NCBI GenBank assembly: GCA_002479245.1
Contig: DLMG01000256.1
Coordinates: 1 to 7,305 of the forward strand
Reading direction: 5' to 3'
DNA length: 7,305 nt
From: Verrucomicrobia subdivision 3 bacterium UBA7542
Lineage (GTDB): Bacteria > Verrucomicrobiota > Verrucomicrobiia > Limisphaerales > UBA11358
Part shown: piece after piece, positions 1 through 5,641 of the stretch
How the letters are laid out: each line of letters opens with the position of its first letter
How positions within the stretch are numbered: position 1 is the stretch's first letter
Notes under the pieces: generated by a model
What the model was told of the DNA's origin: nothing
Database searches by the model: none
The model's input: the letters and a program-made list of their open reading frames with translations, nothing else
Position numbers and translations under genes: made by a program

Positions 1-68
1 GGTTTTGCCATGAGTCAACGCGAGAGTGCCAAACTTCGCCCCTTTGCCAGAACTTGTCCGGCGCTTGT

Positions 69-137
69 GTAGCCGCCGACGTCAATCGGCGCAAATTTCC
101 TTTGATTTAATTGGCGCGGACTGACGTCCGCGGCTAC
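69..137. repeat. BIME-like inverted repeat element with GTAG ends
   Basis: Two inverted half-units of 24 bp (69-92 and 114-137) match at 21 of 24 positions and are separated by a 21-bp AT-rich spacer. Each half starts with GTAGCCGC at its outer end and contains its own hairpin around a GACGTCA core (75-90 and 116-131). A stem pair that is C:G in the left hairpin is G:C in the right one, so the stem is kept while the sequence changes. GTAG at the foot of a hairpin, in inverted pairs, is the known layout of REP/BIME elements. That it belongs to that class is an inference; no transposase is present in the window. Confidence 0.7.
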
Positions 138-148
138 GACGGCTCGCG

Positions 149-204
149 AGCGTCGGCCTTCGCCAAGGCTTCATCCCGACAAGCTGTCGCCCCACCGACG
201 CTAC
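149..204. repeat. Second hairpin element, ends at the response-regulator stop
   Basis: An outer perfect 8-bp inverted repeat, AGCGTCGG at 149-156 and CCGACGCT at 195-202, encloses two small hairpins (156-169, 5-bp stem; 177-189, 5-bp stem with 3-nt loop). It ends in CTAC at 201-204, which is GTAG on the minus strand. That end lies one base beyond the stop codon of the minus-strand response-regulator gene. A 10-bp palindrome (GCTCGCGAGC, 142-151) sits at its left edge, so this element and the one at 69-137 may form one composite. It could act as a 3' mRNA structure for the regulator gene; there is no U-tract typical of an intrinsic terminator. Confidence 0.55.
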
Positions 205-205
205 A

Positions 206-586
206 TTATTTCACCGCCGGTTCGAGGTACAGCAAGTCGGCGATGCGGCGTTCGAGTCGTTCCAAGTCGAGCGGCTTGATGAAAAAATCCTCGGCATGCA
301 CCGCCACGGTGCGTTTGGTCACCTGGCTGGAAAGCGCGCTCATGAAAATCACCGGGGTCTTTTTGGTGGCCGGCTGGCGGCGCAGAATCTTGCAAACAGA
401 CAGACCGTCAAGGTCGGGCAGCAGGATGTCGAGCAGGATTAAATCCGGTTTGAACTGCCGCGCCTGGCTCAACGCCTGCACCCCGTTGCTGGCCACGATG
501 AATTCACAGCCCAAGCCGGCGAGGCGATATTGCACCAGCTCGACGAAATCGAGTTCATCATCCACAATCAAAATACGCGGCACCAT
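206..586 (-). CDS. Single-domain response regulator (receiver domain only)
   Basis: A CheY-like receiver domain of 126 residues that accepts a phosphoryl group from a sensor histidine kinase and acts in the cytoplasm. The signature residues are visible: the acidic pair D9/D10 in ILIVDDE, the phosphoacceptor D53 in LILLDILLPDLDG, S83 in the FMSA switch motif and K104 followed by P105 in FFIKPLD. The whole protein is used up by this domain, so there is no DNA-binding or enzymatic output domain; its output must come from binding a partner protein. The ATG at 586 places the first beta-strand directly after the start, as usual. No kinase gene lies in the window. It is divergent from the M50 protease, with 306 bp of repeat-rich DNA between them. 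The domain assignment is secure; the pathway is unknown. Confidence 0.93.
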   Translation of the reverse strand: MVPRILIVDDELDFVELVQYRLAGLGCEFIVASNGVQALSQARQFKPDLILLDILLPDLDGLSVCKILRRQPATKKTPVIFMSALSSQVTKRTVAVHAEDFFIKPLDLERLERRIADLLYLEPAVK

Positions 587-892
587 TTTAGATAACTTAC
601 CCCGCCGCGGGCCAGGCTCAATGACGGTCCGGTTAAAGTAGGGTTACGAAATGGAAACGAGGCGCTGTGTATTCTTTCTTCTCCTTGCCGAAAGCGCCAG
701 GGGGCTGGCGCCCTCCATAACGCTTCGCGTAATTCTGGAATCATCGTGTCGCGCGCAGCGTCTTGGACTGCGGTGGCCCCCCACCGCTTTTCACTTTCCG
801 TCTTCAGGTCTAACAGCATCGAACCCGATCCAGCCGCCGGCCCTGCAAAAATCTTGTTTGCTCCTGCCAGGTGTGGGATAAATCGCCACGAC
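587..892. other. Divergent spacer of 306 bp filled with hairpin repeat DNA
   Basis: This gap separates the minus-strand receiver gene from the plus-strand protease and must hold both promoters, but I see no convincing -35/-10 pair. Most of it (about 690-795) looks like repeat DNA with two perfect 7-bp-stem hairpins. Open frames on both strands cross it but have no recognisable protein content, and no gene is called here. Confidence 0.5.
690..795. repeat. Intergenic hairpin repeat (GCAGCGTCTTGGACTGCGG type)
   Basis: Two perfect hairpins are present: 694-711 with 7-bp arms GCGCCAG/CTGGCGC and loop GGGG, and 770-787 with 7-bp arms GCGGTGG/CCACCGC and loop CCCC. The text just before the second hairpin, GCAGCGTCTTGGACT, matches my recollection of a high-copy intergenic repeat in Verrucomicrobiota genomes, in which a fixed flank precedes a variable hairpin. 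That recollection cannot be verified here. The element boundaries are approximate. Confidence 0.45.
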
Positions 893-1810
893 ATGCCAAC
901 CCATCGAGGCTCCATCCGGTTGTTCCAGCTCTTCGGAATTGAAGTTTTTTTGCATTGGTCCTGGTTTTTCGTCGCGTGGTACGAAATCCAGATTCGGGCG
1001 AACCATTATTCCTCCGTCTACTGGAACGCGCTGGAATATCTCACGCTGTTTTTGATCGTGCTCATGCACGAGTTTGGCCATTCGCTCGCGTGCCGGCAGG
1101 TCGGCGGCCGGGCGAACCAAATCGTGCTCTGGCCGCTCGGCGGCGTAGCGTATGTCTCCCCGCCGCAACGTCCGGGCGCCATGCTTTGGAGCATCGCCGC
1201 CGGACCACTGGTGAATGTGGCGCTTTTTCCCCTGTTTTCAATCGTCTGGTGGCTGGGTTATTCGGCCGGTTGGATGGAAACCGTTCCGAACGTTTATGTT
1301 TACGTGATGACGATTTGGTATATCAACACTCTGTTGCTGGTTTTCAATCTGATGCCGGTCTATCCGCTCGACGGCGGACAGATTTTGCGGTCGTTGCTTT
1401 GGTTTGCGTTTGGCCGGGCGCGCAGTTTGCTCATCGCGAGCAGCATCGGTTTTGTGGGCGTGGCCGGCCTGATCCTGTTTGCCTTCTGGGCGCAATCCGT
1501 CTGGATCGGCATTATGGCTGCTTTCATTTTGCTGAATTGCTGGGGCGGCTTGATGCAGGCACGCGCGATGGCCCGCGTCGCCAATGCGCCGCGTCATGAC
1601 GGATTTGCCTGCCCGGTATGCAAAGTCGCCCCGCCCCGTGGCGCATTTTGGGGTTGCGGCAAATGCCGGAAACCCTTTGACATGTTTGAAACGCAGGGCG
1701 TCTGTCCCAACTGCGGAACTCAATTTGCCGTAACGTCCTGCCCGGAATGCGGCAGTCTGCGACCCATGAGCGAATGGATGGCTTCCACCAACGTTCCGCC
1801 GAAGTTATAA
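893..1810 (+). CDS. Site-2 protease family (M50) membrane metallopeptidase with double zinc ribbon
   Basis: A 305-residue intramembrane zinc protease of the S2P/SpoIVFB type, which cuts substrates within or next to the membrane. The active-site motif HEFGH is at residues 59-63 (H59 and H63 zinc ligands, E60 catalytic base). The third ligand is D160 in the NLMPVYPLDGG motif (152-162). Hydrophobic segments lie around residues 10-30, 48-67, 98-123, 133-155 and 180-222. The cytoplasmic-looking tail carries four CxxC knuckles at C240/C243, C255/C258, C271/C274 and C283/C286, enough for two zinc ribbons; such a tail is not part of the core family. I chose the ATG at 893 over one at 746 because the upstream stretch is repeat-derived and lacks protein character, while MPTHRGSIRLF leads straight into the family's N-terminal segment. 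The substrate is unknown; no anti-sigma factor or partner is nearby. Confidence 0.9.
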   Translation: MPTHRGSIRLFQLFGIEVFLHWSWFFVAWYEIQIRANHYSSVYWNALEYLTLFLIVLMHEFGHSLACRQVGGRANQIVLWPLGGVAYVSPPQRPGAMLWSIAAGPLVNVALFPLFSIVWWLGYSAGWMETVPNVYVYVMTIWYINTLLLVFNLMPVYPLDGGQILRSLLWFAFGRARSLLIASSIGFVGVAGLILFAFWAQSVWIGIMAAFILLNCWGGLMQARAMARVANAPRHDGFACPVCKVAPPRGAFWGCGKCRKPFDMFETQGVCPNCGTQFAVTSCPECGSLRPMSEWMASTNVPPKL

Positions 1811-1819
1811 ACAACCATG

Positions 1820-1919
1820 GTAGCGCAGGCTTTCCAGCCTGCGGGTTTGGGCGACTTTCCAGTCGCCCAAAGCGGAACTGGAAAGTTCCGCCACCAGCAG
1901 ACAAGAATGTCTGCTCTAC
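1820..1919. repeat. Four-hairpin array, inverted pair of two-hairpin units
   Basis: Four perfect hairpins stand in a row: 1824-1843 (8-bp stem, loop TTCC), 1846-1871 (11-bp stem, loop TTCC), 1872-1891 (8-bp stem, loop GGAA) and 1896-1915 (8-bp stem, loop AGAA). The block is bounded by GTAG (1820-1823) and CTAC (1916-1919). Read from either end on its own strand, each half is GTAG, a hairpin, a short GGT-containing linker and a second hairpin, so the array is an inverted duplication. The core CTTTCCAG is kept in three hairpins and appears as CATTCTTG in the fourth, while the stems differ with pairing kept. It begins nine bases after the protease stop codon and may terminate or protect that mRNA. 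Confidence 0.8.
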
Positions 1920-1933
1920 AAAATCTCCCCACC

Positions 1934-1966
1934 AAAAAAAATCAGGCCGCCCGGGTGGGCGGCCTG
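1934..1966 (-). terminator. Intrinsic terminator of the minus-strand peroxiredoxin gene
   Basis: A perfect 10-bp GC-rich stem (1943-1952 with 1957-1966) closes a 4-nt loop. On the minus strand it is followed after one base by eight thymines (1941-1934), the standard rho-independent layout. It lies 23 bp beyond the stop of the peroxiredoxin gene. Only the minus orientation has the T-tract, although the stem could also slow transcription arriving from the protease gene. Confidence 0.9.
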
Positions 1967-1989
1967 AACGGGTTCGGTTGGCCCGGAAA

Positions 1990-2469
1990 TTACTTCAACT
2001 TCGCCAGCGCCGCCTTGAGGGCGTCAAAATTTGGCAGATCCTTCGGCGTCGGCGTTTGTTCGCTGTATTGCACCACGCCTTGCTTATCAATCACGAACGC
2101 GGCGCGCGCCGCCGTGTCGCCCACGCCGGCCAGCATCGGGAACACGACGTTGTAGGATTTAATCACCGTTTTGTTCAAATCGCTGGCGAGGGTGACGCCG
2201 ATTTTTTCCTTTTGCGCCCAGGCTTCCTGCGCAAATGGGCTGTCCACGCTGATGCCGATGACGTCCGCGCCGAGGCCTTGGTAGGCGTTGAGCCCGGCGG
2301 TGAGGTCGCACATTTCCTTGGTACAAACGCTCGTGAACGCGAGCGGGAAGAACAGCAGGACGGTGTTCTTCCTGCCGAAGTTGTTGCTGAGTTTCACGTC
2401 CACCAGGCCGGATGCCTGCTTGGACTTGAGGGTGAAGTCGGGAGCTTTTGATCCAGTTGGAATTGACAT
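1990..2469 (-). CDS. Peroxiredoxin, AhpC/TSA superfamily
   Basis: A cytoplasmic thiol peroxidase of 159 residues that reduces hydrogen peroxide or organic peroxides. The PxxxTxxC active-site motif is P42, T46, C49 (peroxidatic cysteine), with the conserved active-site arginine probably R122 in DTAARAAF. A second cysteine, C54, sits five residues after the first, the same spacing as in Bcp/PrxQ enzymes, so an atypical two-cysteine mechanism is possible. The overall sequence is otherwise closer to AhpE/Prx5-like members than to the Bcp enzyme encoded at 5786-6271. The start MSIPTGSKAPDFTL is the normal N-terminus of the family. There is no clear ribosome binding site. It has its own promoter candidate and its own terminator, so it is likely monocistronic. 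Confidence 0.92.
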   Translation of the reverse strand: MSIPTGSKAPDFTLKSKQASGLVDVKLSNNFGRKNTVLLFFPLAFTSVCTKEMCDLTAGLNAYQGLGADVIGISVDSPFAQEAWAQKEKIGVTLASDLNKTVIKSYNVVFPMLAGVGDTAARAAFVIDKQGVVQYSEQTPTPKDLPNFDALKAALAKLK

Positions 2470-2499
2470 AATAGTTTTTGGTTATTCAGTTAATTTGTT

Positions 2500-2510
2500 T
2501 TCGTTACGAA
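2500..2510. promoter_or_regulatory. Palindrome TTCGTTACGAA, possible operator
   Basis: An 11-nt odd palindrome (arms TTCGT and ACGAA) lies at the predicted transcription start of the peroxiredoxin gene, downstream of the candidate -10 box. Its position would suit a repressor site. It is short enough to be chance, and no regulator is identified. Confidence 0.25.
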
Positions 2511-2512
2511 CA

Positions 2513-2540
2513 TTTACAGAATTTGCCGCGGCCATGTCAA
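2513..2540 (-). promoter_or_regulatory. Sigma-70-like promoter for the peroxiredoxin gene
   Basis: On the minus strand a perfect TTGACA (-35, 2540-2535) is followed after 16 bp by TGTAAA (-10, 2518-2513). The start codon is at 2469, giving a leader of roughly 35-40 nt that is AT-rich and has no obvious Shine-Dalgarno sequence. The box lies in the 108-bp gap after the coiled-coil gene, so the peroxiredoxin need not depend on that operon. Confidence 0.5.
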
Positions 2541-2577
2541 ACCAGGATTGCGCGTCGGGACGCAGGATGACCTCCAG

Positions 2578-3909
2578 TTATCTCAACCTGGCGGGCAAGT
2601 TGAATACGTATGAATAAAGCCGGGACAAGTCGTCGCCGGTGTGCCGGGCGCGAATGTCCCGGCCAAAGGGAAGGGTTACCTCCGAAGCGAAGTCATGCAG
2701 CACCAGACAGTAGGTGCCGTTGGCCATGATCCCCAACAGCTCGCCGGTCCGGCTGAAAACCAGGTCACCGCGCGAGGGATTGAATTTTCCGAACAGCCCC
2801 TTCAAAAGGTTGCGGTCCAGTTTGACGTATGCCGGCGTGTTCAGATCAATCTGGAAGCTGCTTTGGCCGTAATAGTCCCCTTGCGCACCGATCACCACCG
2901 CATCCTGGAATTTGTACGGGTCTGAGGCAACCGGGTAAACCTTGCAGCCGAGCTGGCGGGCTTCCGCCTGCGTGACCAGCATGAACACCACACGCGGATC
3001 CTGAATGTGAAAGGACAACGAGTGGATGGGAACCTGCGCCTGGTTGTGGGCCAGCGTTCCGGTGAGTCCCTCCCAGTCCGTGCCAGGGTCCCCCAACGTC
3101 AACGGCGTGTCCTGCAAATGGCATAATGCGAAAGTATGGGTCCCGTCGGTGACCAGCACCGTTTCGGTGGTTTTGTTCCTGCCCAAATCAATGCCGAACA
3201 GGCCGGTCCGGGACGCGACGAAACTGGTCTGGATCCGGTTGCTGACAAACTCACTGAAGATGGTGTTGGGAGCCAGGGCCCGGTTCTCCCGGATTTCCCG
3301 GGTCAGGGCGCTGGAATTGGTCGCCAGCGCCTTGAAGCCTTCGGCCAGCCGGGCATTTTCGGTGCGTTCAGCCTGCACCTGTTGCTGCATCAGGGCGACC
3401 TGCCCGGTGGCGATGCGTTTTTCAACATCCACCGCGTGGAGCTGGCTGTTCAACTGGGTAAGTTGTTTCTGCAAGGCGGCGGCCAGGTCGGTCTGCTTTT
3501 GGATTTCAGCCTCCTTCGCCGCGAGTTGTTCCCGGGTCATCGAGGTTTCGGCGGAACTGCTTTGCAATTTCTGGTTGAGCACCTGGATGTTGGCCTGGGC
3601 CGTGGCGTACTGCTGTTCGAGGTTTGATTGTTTCTGTTGCAACTGCTCCTGTTGCTGCCGGGCGGCCTCGCGGACACGGGCCAGTTCCGCCTGCAATTGT
3701 TCGCGGTTCTTTTGCTCCTCGCCAAGTGCCTGTTTCATCACCTCTGCGAGGTCATTCCCGCCGGCGTTCGCCGTCTTGGGCAGGACGTCCACCTTGACGG
3801 TCGCCGCGGAACCCTCGTTCTCGCCGGCCATCTTGCTGAGGTCCGTCGAGAACGTCAGCAGGCTCAACAGCAGGAAGTCGCAGATGACAATGAGGATGCT
3901 GCGGTTCAT
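2578..3909 (-). CDS. MotB/TolR/ExbD-like membrane protein with coiled coil and trypsin-like-fold C-terminus (putative)
   Basis: A 443-residue protein of no family I can name. It starts directly with one membrane helix (about residues 4-20) containing a single buried acid, D11, in ICDFLLLSLLTF. A lone aspartate at this place is the hallmark of the ion-carrying helix of MotB, TolR and ExbD. Residues 53-212 form a long Gln/Glu/Ala-rich coiled coil. Residues 213-435 look like a globular beta-rich domain; the stretch SRGDLVFSRTGELLGI (379-394) resembles the SGGPLF..G.LVGI segment of trypsin-like peptidases. There S379 aligns with the catalytic serine, but the glycine and proline after it are replaced, and I cannot identify a His/Asp pair, so it is probably inactive. 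No peptidoglycan-binding OmpA domain is seen. The start overlaps the stop of the upstream gene by four bases (ATGA), implying translational coupling. The functional class is an inference. Confidence 0.6.
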   Translation of the reverse strand: MNRSILIVICDFLLLSLLTFSTDLSKMAGENEGSAATVKVDVLPKTANAGGNDLAEVMKQALGEEQKNREQLQAELARVREAARQQQEQLQQKQSNLEQQYATAQANIQVLNQKLQSSSAETSMTREQLAAKEAEIQKQTDLAAALQKQLTQLNSQLHAVDVEKRIATGQVALMQQQVQAERTENARLAEGFKALATNSSALTREIRENRALAPNTIFSEFVSNRIQTSFVASRTGLFGIDLGRNKTTETVLVTDGTHTFALCHLQDTPLTLGDPGTDWEGLTGTLAHNQAQVPIHSLSFHIQDPRVVFMLVTQAEARQLGCKVYPVASDPYKFQDAVVIGAQGDYYGQSSFQIDLNTPAYVKLDRNLLKGLFGKFNPSRGDLVFSRTGELLGIMANGTYCLVLHDFASEVTLPFGRDIRARHTGDDLSRLYSYVFNLPARLR

Positions 3910-5558
3910 GACGGCGTGACAAGCGTTGGCGTGGCGGGCCCGGCGGCTTCGGCTTCGGATTCGAGCAGCAATCTCCGGCAGGCCGGGCGCAGGTTGAAGA
4001 TTTTAAACACGCACACGAAGATGATGCCGAACGACGTGGACGAGTAGGCGGCCATCAGGCTGAATTTGATGACCCCCATCGAGACGAGGATCAACGAGAC
4101 GATGGTGCCGACGAAGCCCAGGTACAGGCCGGCGTCGAACAGGTGGTCTTCGTTTTCGAGCAGCCTGAGCTTGAAGCGCGGCGTGACGTTCTGCCGGCGG
4201 ATTTCCGCCAGCTTCACGAGGCAGGCAATATAGATCAGTGCCTGCAGCACGAAGAACAGCAGCAGGGTCAGCAGGATCATGTTGTTCATAATGTTGGGAT
4301 GATTGCGGGCGAATCCGGCCAGGACCACCGTGCCCGTCGTGGGCACGTGCAGTCGAAAGGAGTACTCCTCTTTCCGTGTGTCCTGGGCGAGAAACGGCTC
4401 GCTCAGAAGCAGCACCACCAGCAGGAAACCCAACGCAAACAAACTCTCGCGGACCACGTGGAACCCGCGCACCTGCAACGGTCGTTCCAGGGACGATACG
4501 GCCGGCCGCGCAAAATGCAGCGATGCGGCCAGAAGAAATCCACTCGACAGATAGGCCAGCCATTTCAGCGCAAACGCCAGCCACGGCAACCGCAGGCTGC
4601 AATCCACTCCCAGGTGCAGGCGGGAACCGGCGCGGTAAAGCAATTGGTCGCGCGCCAGCAATTCGTTCACACCGCCCGTGCCGAACCGGAGACTGTAACC
4701 GAGATCGGTCAACCCGGTCTGGGGAATATGCGCGACATATTTCGCCACCGCCGCCGGCTTGCCGGATAGCGCCACAGCGGAGAAAAGCACGGGCAATTGG
4801 CCGCCGACGTCGCGGACCTGGTCGGCGAGGACGTGCAACGTCCCGGCGTCCTCGACACGGCCGGTGAACGCCACAAACTGGTCCCAACTGAATCGCCGGC
4901 CCAGTGCCATCAAATCCATCAGCACCTGCTCCAGTGGTTGCGAACTCCCGCCGCGGTTGGCGGCCGAGGCCAGTTTGAAAATGTTGTCGCCCAAACCCGT
5001 CGTCAACCGTCCTTCCTCAACCAACAATCCGCAAGTCGTCACCGCCACATCAAAGGCCTGGCCGGAAGCCGACTGCGACGGCGTGAACAGGGTGGTGCCG
5101 GTCAGCGTGCGGCAGCGCAGCAACTCCTGCACGGTGGGACTGGTTGAGGCGCCCAGCAGGTCCAGCGCGGCCTCCCGGTTTTTTTGCCGGACGATGAACC
5201 CGGTGAAAGGTTCCGGTGATGGGGAATCATTTCCGAAGAGACGCTTCAACGCGGAGTCATTGCCCCATACCAGCCAGTCGGGATGCTGCCGCATCGCATT
5301 GGTCACGGCGAGGCCGAGATTTTCCCGGCCGGAAATTCCCTCCGCTTGCGCCGCCTGAAAAAACAACCAGGCGGTCCCCAGGTTCTGCTGGTTCACGAGC
5401 GACAGCCCCTGTGCAGTCAGAGCCGGCGTGTCCCGCCCGGCCCGTTGGATGACGTTGACATCCACCGCCCGCAAATACGCCGGCACCAGCAAGCCGCAGA
5501 ACAGCAGCAGCAAGCTGGAAACGGCGCAAGCCAATGCCCATTGCCAGCGGTTAATCAT
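3906..5558 (-). CDS. Six-helix membrane protein with MotA/TolQ/ExbB-like C-terminal channel module (putative)
   Basis: A 550-residue inner-membrane protein. Predicted helices: 8-30, 325-350, 370-390, 424-448, 476-497 and 500-522. Residues 31-324 form a large, probably periplasmic, mostly helical domain; the part around 48-100 is mildly TPR/Sel1-like. Positive charges at 351-370 and 449-468 agree with a cytoplasmic location of those loops. The last three helices resemble the ExbB/TolQ core: LGFVGTIVSLI (480-490) fits the LGLLGT segment and STSFGIIF (507-514) fits the TAxGL segment, so T485 and T508 match the two pore threonines. The cytoplasmic loop is only about 25 residues, much shorter than in ExbB. 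It is the first gene of a two-gene operon with the aspartate-bearing coiled-coil protein, which strengthens the stator-like reading. No MotA-type motor-binding domain is apparent. Confidence 0.6.
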   Translation of the reverse strand: MINRWQWALACAVSSLLLLFCGLLVPAYLRAVDVNVIQRAGRDTPALTAQGLSLVNQQNLGTAWLFFQAAQAEGISGRENLGLAVTNAMRQHPDWLVWGNDSALKRLFGNDSPSPEPFTGFIVRQKNREAALDLLGASTSPTVQELLRCRTLTGTTLFTPSQSASGQAFDVAVTTCGLLVEEGRLTTGLGDNIFKLASAANRGGSSQPLEQVLMDLMALGRRFSWDQFVAFTGRVEDAGTLHVLADQVRDVGGQLPVLFSAVALSGKPAAVAKYVAHIPQTGLTDLGYSLRFGTGGVNELLARDQLLYRAGSRLHLGVDCSLRLPWLAFALKWLAYLSSGFLLAASLHFARPAVSSLERPLQVRGFHVVRESLFALGFLLVVLLLSEPFLAQDTRKEEYSFRLHVPTTGTVVLAGFARNHPNIMNNMILLTLLLFFVLQALIYIACLVKLAEIRRQNVTPRFKLRLLENEDHLFDAGLYLGFVGTIVSLILVSMGVIKFSLMAAYSSTSFGIIFVCVFKIFNLRPACRRLLLESEAEAAGPATPTLVTPS

Positions 5559-5581
5559 GGCTTCAATCCATCCTAATTTTC

Positions 5582-5611
5582 GTTAGACTGCACGTTGTAA
5601 ACCCCTGTCAA
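5582..5611 (-). promoter_or_regulatory. Sigma-70-like promoter of the two-gene membrane operon
   Basis: On the minus strand a perfect TTGACA (5611-5606) is followed after 18 bp by TCTAAC (5587-5582). Transcription would begin near 5575, leaving a leader under 20 nt before the ATG at 5558. AGGATGG (5574-5568) could serve as a ribosome binding site, although it would fall at the very start of such a message and lies somewhat far from the start codon. Confidence 0.5.
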
Positions 5612-5622
5612 GCACGAATAAT

Positions 5623-5641
5623 GCCCGATGGAGCATCGGGC
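5623..5641. repeat. Perfect hairpin upstream of the operon promoter
   Basis: GCCCGATG (5623-5630) pairs with CATCGGGC (5634-5641) around the loop GAG. It lies about a dozen bases upstream of the -35 box and has no T-tract on either strand. It may be another intergenic repeat hairpin or a protein-binding palindrome. Confidence 0.6.

Noticed and set aside
1..72. An open plus-strand frame from the left edge ending in TAG at 70-72, and a minus-strand ATG at 11 running off the edge
   Set aside because: Both are too short to recognise; the TAG belongs to the repeat at 69-137, so neither can be supported as a gene.
746..892. An upstream ATG extending the protease by 49 residues
   Set aside because: The added residues come from repeat DNA and have no place in the family; the ATG at 893 fits the expected N-terminus.
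568..915. A 115-codon minus-strand frame across the divergent spacer
   Set aside because: It runs through hairpin repeats, overlaps the receiver gene start and the protease start, and its product has no family character.
1820..1919. CRISPR array or tRNA cluster as an explanation for the hairpin array
   Set aside because: There are no identical direct repeats with unique spacers, and no tRNA D-arm, anticodon or T-loop consensus.
1720..1935. Minus- and plus-strand small frames over the four-hairpin array
   Set aside because: The product text (for example RADILVC, QAFQPAG) is a translation of the repeat hairpins, a common source of spurious gene calls.
2541..2577. A terminator after the coiled-coil gene (GCGT/ACGC mini-stem near 2545-2560)
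   Set aside because: The stem is only 4 bp and there is no T-tract.
3026..3919. A 297-codon plus-strand reading frame antisense to the coiled-coil gene
   Set aside because: It is the complement of the coiled-coil gene, gives a Cys/Ser/Arg-rich product without domains, and the minus frame has a proper start, membrane helix and overlap with its neighbour.
4143..4769. Long plus-strand reading frames opposite the six-helix gene
   Set aside because: They are low-complexity Gln/Arg-rich shadows of a GC-rich gene; the minus strand gives membrane helices obeying the positive-inside rule.
2578..5558. Calling the pair a Zorya defence system or flagellar motA/motB
   Set aside because: There are no ZorC/D/E partners, no OmpA-like peptidoglycan-binding domain and no MotA cytoplasmic motor-binding domain; only the channel logic is shared.
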